NCBI RefSeq assembly: GCF_021044685.1
Contig: NZ_CP088014.1
Coordinates: forward strand, 1,798,001 to 1,862,000
From: Bradyrhizobium daqingense
GTDB taxonomy: Bacteria > Pseudomonadota > Alphaproteobacteria > Rhizobiales > Xanthobacteraceae
DNA length: 64,000 nt
Direction of reading: 5' to 3'
The notes beneath the pieces were generated by a model that worked only from the letters and a program-made list of their open reading frames with translations, searched no databases and was not told the origin of the DNA. This document shows positions 59,631 through 64,000 of the stretch, in pieces. Positions within the stretch are counted from its first letter, which is position 1; the number at the start of each line of letters is the position of its first letter. A program made the translations under genes and the position numbers.

Positions 59631-61016
59631 ATGTGCGGCACGCATTCTTCCGCGCAAATGCCCGCGTTTGCCAAAATCTCGCTTCGCGCCTTCCTCCTCG
59701 GCGCCGCCATGAGCGTGGCCCTCATCGGCCCGGCTTTCGCCGACGCTGATTGCGTCCTGAACAGCAAAGCTGCTCCCGCAGACCTGATCTCCGCATGCAG
59801 CGTCATCATCGACCAGACGACAAATTCCGCGTCTGAACGTTCCCTGGCGCTCGTTGCGCGCGCCGAAGCCAATGCGCGAACCTCCGGAGGCCTGTCGCAG
59901 GCGCTGCGCGACCTGGACCGCGCCATCGCGCTTGACGGCAGGAACGCAAAGGCCTGGCGCGTGCGCGGTGACCTCCTGCGCGAGGCGGGCGGCGACCTCA
60001 ATCGTGCCGCGGCGGATCTGACCAAGGCGATCGAGCTCGACCCAAAGGATGCGGAAGCTTACGAGCTGCGCGGCGTGGTCTACACCAATCAGCGCCGGCT
60101 CGACCGCGCGCTCGCTGATTACGACCAGGCAATCAAGCTGAAGCCGGACGATGCGCAGGCCTGGTCCGATCGCGGCGTGGCCTATTATCTCGGCGGCGAC
60201 AACGAGAAGGCGGTCAAGAATTTCGACGAGGCATTGCGCCTCGATCCCAACCGCGCGCGCACCTACACCAATCGTGGGGCGGCCTACAAGAAGCTCGGCC
60301 AGCTCGACAAGGCGGTCGCCGATGACGGCGAGGCGATCAGGCTCGATCCGAAGGTTCCGGAGTATTACGACAATCGCGGCCTGACCTATGCCGCGATGGG
60401 CGAGTACGACAAGGCGATTGCCGATTACGACCAGGCGATCCGGCGCGAGCAGCGCGCCAACTTCCTGACCAACCGCGGCGATTCCTATCAGTTCAAGGGC
60501 GAGCTCGGGGCGGCGCTGAGCGACTACGAGGCCGCGCTGAAGCTCGATCCGAATTTCGCGAAGACCTACAACAACCGCGCCGTGCTCTACAAGAAGATGG
60601 GGGAGCGCAAGAAAGCGCTGGCCGACTACGAGACCGCGCTGAAGCTCGATCCCGGTAACGAGAATGCCGCGAACGGCCGCCGTGCAATGATCGCCGAGAT
60701 CGCGAAGTTTGGCGCCGAGCCGCCGCGTGCCCTGAATGCGGAGGCGGGTAACGGCCCGTCCTTCAACTGTGCCACCGCCAGGCGCGAGGTCGAGAAGGTG
60801 ATCTGTGCCGATGCGCAGCTCGGCGTGCTCGACCGCCAGATCGCCGAGACTTATGAACGCGTGCTGAGGGCTTCGAAGGGACGTTCCGCCAGCGACCTGC
60901 GCAAGACCCAGCGCGAGTTCCTCATGACGCGCAATGCGAGCTTCCGCCGCCCCGGCTACGATCTGAAGAAGATCATGCAGGACCGCTTGCAGCGGCTGAA
61001 TGCGATGGAGAGCTAG
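59631..61016 (+). CDS. Secreted TPR-array protein with LprI C-terminal domain
   Basis: The product of about 461 residues has an N-terminal signal (AFLLGAAMSVALIGPAFA) and about eight consecutive TPR units from residue 95 to 355, each with the 34-residue pattern. The same LprI-type C-terminal domain follows: PSFNCATARREVEKVICADAQLGVLDRQIAETYE. The start may be 59631 or ATG 59658, which gives a shorter, more typical signal region. The C-terminal domain is clearly related to that of the upstream gene, so they are paralogues with a different number of TPRs. Confidence 0.83.
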   Translation: MCGTHSSAQMPAFAKISLRAFLLGAAMSVALIGPAFADADCVLNSKAAPADLISACSVIIDQTTNSASERSLALVARAEANARTSGGLSQALRDLDRAIALDGRNAKAWRVRGDLLREAGGDLNRAAADLTKAIELDPKDAEAYELRGVVYTNQRRLDRALADYDQAIKLKPDDAQAWSDRGVAYYLGGDNEKAVKNFDEALRLDPNRARTYTNRGAAYKKLGQLDKAVADDGEAIRLDPKVPEYYDNRGLTYAAMGEYDKAIADYDQAIRREQRANFLTNRGDSYQFKGELGAALSDYEAALKLDPNFAKTYNNRAVLYKKMGERKKALADYETALKLDPGNENAANGRRAMIAEIAKFGAEPPRALNAEAGNGPSFNCATARREVEKVICADAQLGVLDRQIAETYERVLRASKGRSASDLRKTQREFLMTRNASFRRPGYDLKKIMQDRLQRLNAMES

Positions 61017-61040
61017 AAGGACACGAAGTCGCGCCGACTG

Positions 61041-61200
61041 CTCGGTCACCTCTCCCGCTTGCGGGGGAGGTCTACGCGCTCGTAGAGCGCGGCGGGTGGG
61101 GGCTCTCTCCTCTCGGGGACTTTCTCTATGACACTCGCGCAATCCCGACGCGGACACAGCCCTCTCCCCACCCCTCTCCCGCAAGCGGGAGAGGGAGCGC
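61041..61200. repeat. Double-hairpin interspersed repeat (CTCTCCCGC family)
   Basis: Two hairpins, CTCTCCCGCTTGCGGGGGAG near 61050 and CTCTCCCGCAAGCGGGAGAG near 61174, also pair with each other as an outer arm. The intervening sequence is about 100 nt. The rest of the 360-bp gap before prpE (61017-61378) contains no gene. Confidence 0.72.
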
Positions 61201-61378
61201 ACCGCCGACGCGGCCGCGACCGTCTCTCTCCCAAGAGACCATCCTTTTCAGCTTGAACCGCGGCCCGTTCCCGGGAGAATACTCTCCAAACGAGGCCGGC
61301 GATTGATCCTGGTCATGGCGGGACGCCCGTCCTGTCGTCAGGTCAGGGCCAGGCGCACAAAGGAACGGGAGCGCGGGC

Positions 61379-63289
61379 ATGAACGTCCAGGGCAAGAGCA
61401 TCTATCACGAGGTCCACGCGCGCTCGCTGGCGGATCCGGAAGGATTCTGGGCCGAGGCGGCCAAGGACATCGACTGGATCGAGCCGCCGAAGTCCATCTT
61501 CGATGCCAGCCGAGGAACCTATGGCCGCTGGTTCGCCGGCGGTGTGGTCAACACCTGCTACAATGCGCTCGATCGCCATGTCGAACGTGGCCGCGCCGAC
61601 CAGGTCGCGCTGATCCATGATTCTCCGCTGACCAGCAGCGTCACCAGATTCACCTACGCCGAACTCCTGAAGGAAGTGCAGGCGCTCGCCGCCATCATGC
61701 AGGATTTCGGCGTCGCCAAGGGCGAACGCGTCATCCTCTATATGCCGATGGTGCCCGAGGCCGTGGTCGCGATGCTCGCCTGTGCGCGCATCGGCGCGGT
61801 GCATTCCGTGGTGTTCGGCGGCTTCGCCGCCAAGGAGCTCGCCACCCGCATCGACGACGCCGAGCCGAAGCTCATTCTCTCCGCGAGCTGCGGCATCGAG
61901 CCCGGTCGCATCGTGCAATACAAGCCGCTGCTCGACGAGGCGATCAGGCTCGCGGGCACGAAGCCGAAGGCCTGCATCGTGCTGCAGCGTCCGCAGCACA
62001 CCTGCGACCTGACGCCGGGGCGCGACTACGATTGGGCGAGCCTGCGCCGCAAGGCGCTGAATGACGGCAAGGCGGCTCCTTGTGTACCCGTCGCCGCCAC
62101 CGATCCGCTCTACATCCTCTACACGTCGGGCACCACGGGCATTCCCAAGGGCGTGGTGCGCGACAATGGCGGGCACCTCGTCGCGGTGAAATGGTCGATG
62201 TTCAACCTCTATGGCGTCAAGCCGGGCGAGGTCTGGTGGTGCGGCTCCGACATCGGCTGGGTGGTCGGCCACAGCTATATCGTCTACGGCCCGCTGCTGC
62301 ATGGTGCGACCTCGATCATGTATGAGGGCAAGCCGGTCGGCACGCCCGACGCCGGCGCGTTCTGGCGCGTCATCAGCGAGCACAAGGCGGTGGCTTTCTT
62401 CACTGCCCCGACCGCATTCCGCGCGATCCGCAAGGAAGACCCGGAAGGAAAATTCATCCGGAAATACGATCTCTCCAAATTCCGCACGCTGTTCCTCGCC
62501 GGCGAGCGCGCCGATCCGCCGACGGTGGAATGGGCGGAGCAGCAGCTGAAGGTGCCGGTGATCGACCATTGGTGGCAGACCGAGACGGGCTGGTGCATCG
62601 CCGGCAATCCGGTCGGGCTCGGCATGCTGCCGGTGAAGCACGGCTCGCCGACGGTGCCGATGCCGGGCTATCAGGTCGACATCGTCGACGAAGCGGCAAA
62701 GCCGGTCGGCCCCAACACCATGGGGTCGATCGTCATCAAGCTGCCGATGCCGCCGGGCTGCCTGCCGACGCTATGGAATCAGGATACGCGCTTCAAGGAA
62801 GCGTATCTGAGCGAATTCCCCGGCTATTACAAAACCTCCGACGCCGGCTACAAGGACGAGGACGGCTATGTCTTCGTCATGGGGCGCACCGACGACATCA
62901 TCAACGTCGCCGGCCATCGCCTCTCCACCGGCGGCATGGAGGAGATTCTGGCTTCGCATCCGGATGTGGCCGAATGCGCCGTGCTCGGCGTCAAGGACGC
63001 GATCAAGGGCGAGGTGCCCTGCGGCTTCCTGGTGCTGAAAGCCGGCGTGACGCGCGCGCCCGCCGAAATCGAGAAGGAGATCGTCGCGCTGGTGCGCGAC
63101 AAGCTCGGCCCGGTCGCCGCCTTCAAGCTCGCGATCACCGTCGGCCGCCTGCCCAAGACGCGATCGGGAAAAATCCTGCGCGGCACCATCAAGAAGATCG
63201 CCGATGGCGAAGCCTGGACCATGCCGGCGACGATCGAGGATCCCAAGGCGCTGGACGAGATCGGCGAGGCGCTGAAGGGGCGGGTGTGA
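61379..63289 (+). CDS. prpE: Propionyl-CoA synthetase PrpE
   Basis: The 636-residue ANL-superfamily acyl-CoA synthetase activates propionate. It shows A3 LYTSGTTGIPKG, A5 WWQTETGW, A7 YKTSDAGYKDEDGYVFVMGRTDDIINVAGHRLSTGGMEEIL and the catalytic C-terminal Lys in RLPKTRSGKILRG (about residue 598). The N-terminal EVHARSLADPEGFWAEAAKDIDWIEPPKSIFD is the PrpE/acetyl-CoA-synthetase N-domain, and the HSVVFGGFAAKELATRIDDAEPKLIL segment fits PrpE well. It stands alone, without prpBCD genes. Propionate would go through the methylmalonyl route known in rhizobia. Confidence 0.93.
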   Translation: MNVQGKSIYHEVHARSLADPEGFWAEAAKDIDWIEPPKSIFDASRGTYGRWFAGGVVNTCYNALDRHVERGRADQVALIHDSPLTSSVTRFTYAELLKEVQALAAIMQDFGVAKGERVILYMPMVPEAVVAMLACARIGAVHSVVFGGFAAKELATRIDDAEPKLILSASCGIEPGRIVQYKPLLDEAIRLAGTKPKACIVLQRPQHTCDLTPGRDYDWASLRRKALNDGKAAPCVPVAATDPLYILYTSGTTGIPKGVVRDNGGHLVAVKWSMFNLYGVKPGEVWWCGSDIGWVVGHSYIVYGPLLHGATSIMYEGKPVGTPDAGAFWRVISEHKAVAFFTAPTAFRAIRKEDPEGKFIRKYDLSKFRTLFLAGERADPPTVEWAEQQLKVPVIDHWWQTETGWCIAGNPVGLGMLPVKHGSPTVPMPGYQVDIVDEAAKPVGPNTMGSIVIKLPMPPGCLPTLWNQDTRFKEAYLSEFPGYYKTSDAGYKDEDGYVFVMGRTDDIINVAGHRLSTGGMEEILASHPDVAECAVLGVKDAIKGEVPCGFLVLKAGVTRAPAEIEKEIVALVRDKLGPVAAFKLAITVGRLPKTRSGKILRGTIKKIADGEAWTMPATIEDPKALDEIGEALKGRV

Positions 63290-63302
63290 GGTTTGCTCTT
63301 CC

Positions 63303-63454
63303 GTCAGGCCCGGGCTTGCCGTCGTCGCATCTGCTTCGCCGGCCCCGAACTGAATTGCCCGGCATGGCCTTGGCGCGCCGGGACCCGGGCATCCATCAAT
63401 GAGCAAGCAAATGCCTTGATTTCGATGGATTGCCGGGTCAAGCCCGGCAATGAC
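63303..63454. repeat. Mosaic palindromic repeat (GCCCGGGC family)
   Basis: The right half holds a clean hairpin TTGCCGGG-TCAAG-CCCGGCAA followed by TGAC. GGGCATCCATC/GATGGAT arms surround a short centre. The left half (GTCAGGCCCGGGCTTGCC) is degenerate. It looks like a composite of the family at 59470 with a truncated copy. Confidence 0.6.
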
Positions 63455-63473
63455 CATGAGACAGGACCGATCA

Positions 63474-63740
63474 ATGTCAGCCAACCTCGTGCGGTACGGC
63501 GCCATCTCGCTGCTCGCCATCGCTCTCTCCGCCTGCTCCTCGCGCTACCAGACGCCGGTTGCGGTGGGCGGCGACGACGATGACGCCGTGTGCCAGAGCC
63601 GCGGCTATGCGCAGGGCTCGGCGGAATATGCGGCCTGCCGCAAGGACCGCGACGTCCAGCGCAATGCCGCCACCGCCCGCGCCGACCGCCGTCAGCGCGA
63701 TCTCGGCGAATACATGCTGAACAATCCGGTGCGGCCGTGA
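63474..63740 (+). CDS. Small lipoprotein
   Basis: The product of about 88 residues has a signal peptide with lipobox ALSAC (Cys near residue 21), so it is probably a lipoprotein. The mature part is SRYQTPVAVGGDDDDAVCQSRGYAQGSAEYAACRKDRDVQRNAATARADRRQRDL, with the GSAEYAACR motif found in many small alphaproteobacterial lipoproteins. AGGA precedes ATG 63474. The gene is monocistronic as far as the window shows. Function is unknown. Confidence 0.72.
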   Translation: MSANLVRYGAISLLAIALSACSSRYQTPVAVGGDDDDAVCQSRGYAQGSAEYAACRKDRDVQRNAATARADRRQRDLGEYMLNNPVRP

Positions 63741-63826
63741 TGTGCGGTTCGGCACTATCGTGCCGCAGCGCTGGCCTGTGATTGCGTTTTCTGTTGCGAG
63801 AAGAGTTGGTTGAAGGAGGGCGCAGA

Positions 63827-64000
63827 CTAGCTCGCGTGCACTGTCCGCGGATGCCGCTCATGCAGCAGCTTCGCCAGAGCGTCACGATCGCCGGGGCGGT
63901 CCTTGACGGCGATTTCGAACAAGGCTTCCTGGATATCTCGGGGCATGTCGCCCCACGCTGCCAGAACGGCGCGTCCCAGCATCGGAGCAAAATGGTCTTC
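63827..64000 (-). CDS. Small conserved protein, cut by the right edge
   Basis: From the stop (63829-63827) the frame reads, in protein order, EDHFAPMLGRAVLAAWGDMP, then RDIQEALFEIAVKDRPGD, then RDALAKLLHERHPRTVHAS. It continues to the window edge without a stop. The MLGRAVLAAWGDMPRD...ALFE block resembles small Bradyrhizobium proteins of unknown function. The start is not visible, so length and start are unknown. Confidence 0.5.
   Translation of the reverse strand, partial: EDHFAPMLGRAVLAAWGDMPRDIQEALFEIAVKDRPGDRDALAKLLHERHPRTVHAS

Noticed and set aside
59388..61202. Long minus-strand open frame of about 600 codons
   Set aside because: It lies opposite the two TPR-LprI genes, crosses two palindromic repeats and starts inside one of them.
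63304..63990. Minus-strand open frame of about 228 codons at the right end
   Set aside because: It crosses a repeat and the lipoprotein gene in antisense and shows no domain. The real minus-strand gene here is the shorter frame ending at 63827.

Overview
The window is a piece of a high-GC alphaproteobacterial chromosome, most likely Bradyrhizobium or a close relative. The evidence is the codon use, the gene families (DUF2948-hisD-UPF0262-phosphatase-maf-yacG-tRNA-Phe, the DUF1326/DUF2182 pair, TTT-type binding proteins) and many interspersed intergenic palindromes of the kind scattered through Bradyrhizobium genomes. No taxonomic marker such as rRNA is present, so this is inference. No phage, integrase, transposase or CRISPR array was seen.

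Positions 1-12649 hold a complete carbon-phosphorus lyase region. A minus-strand pair (hexapeptide acyltransferase, then a PhnM-like gene cut by the left edge) diverges from the transporter phnC-phnD-phnE1-phnE2. The convergent regulator phnF then diverges from phnG-H-I-J-K-L-M-N, followed by a PPOX-type flavoprotein gene. Three PhoB-type Pho boxes and a perfect PhnF-type operator can be read directly, so phosphate starvation and phosphonate sensing appear to be combined at phnG. A hairpin with a T-run between phnD and phnE1 looks like an intra-operon attenuator.

Positions 12650-18674 hold an SDR gene, an orphan aliphatic-sulfonate binding protein behind a small ORF, a histone-H1-like basic protein, an alpha/beta hydrolase and metY (O-acetylhomoserine sulfhydrylase). 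Positions 17883-23421 form an IclR-controlled catabolic cluster: TTT binding protein, flavin reductase, FAH-family enzyme, HpaH-like hydratase, RidA and a LigI-like amidohydrolase. It has lower-pathway enzymes but no ring-opening enzyme. Positions 23531-27286 carry a luciferase-like monooxygenase, a Tat-exported intradiol-dioxygenase-like protein with a heme-type membrane protein, a methyltransferase and a stand-alone cyclic-nucleotide-binding protein.

Positions 27287-28359 are essentially non-coding and contain two repeats, one of them a long structured element. Next come a RidA protein, tRNA-Thr, a CNBD-Trx-TrxR fusion protein, small enzymes, and from 34114 to 38329 a conserved housekeeping block ending in tRNA-Phe. 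From 38572 onward lie DUF1326/DUF2182, a membrane GGDEF-EAL protein, several small secreted proteins, two genes each broken by an apparent one-base deletion (RibD-C family and DUF3088), an amine oxidase, a TPR protein, an aldo/keto reductase, a thioesterase, a Nudix hydrolase, a second SDR, a CPA1 sodium/proton antiporter, two tandem TPR-LprI secreted proteins, prpE and a lipoprotein. The right edge cuts a small minus-strand gene.

All functions come from reading the sequence and recalling protein families. No database search was run.
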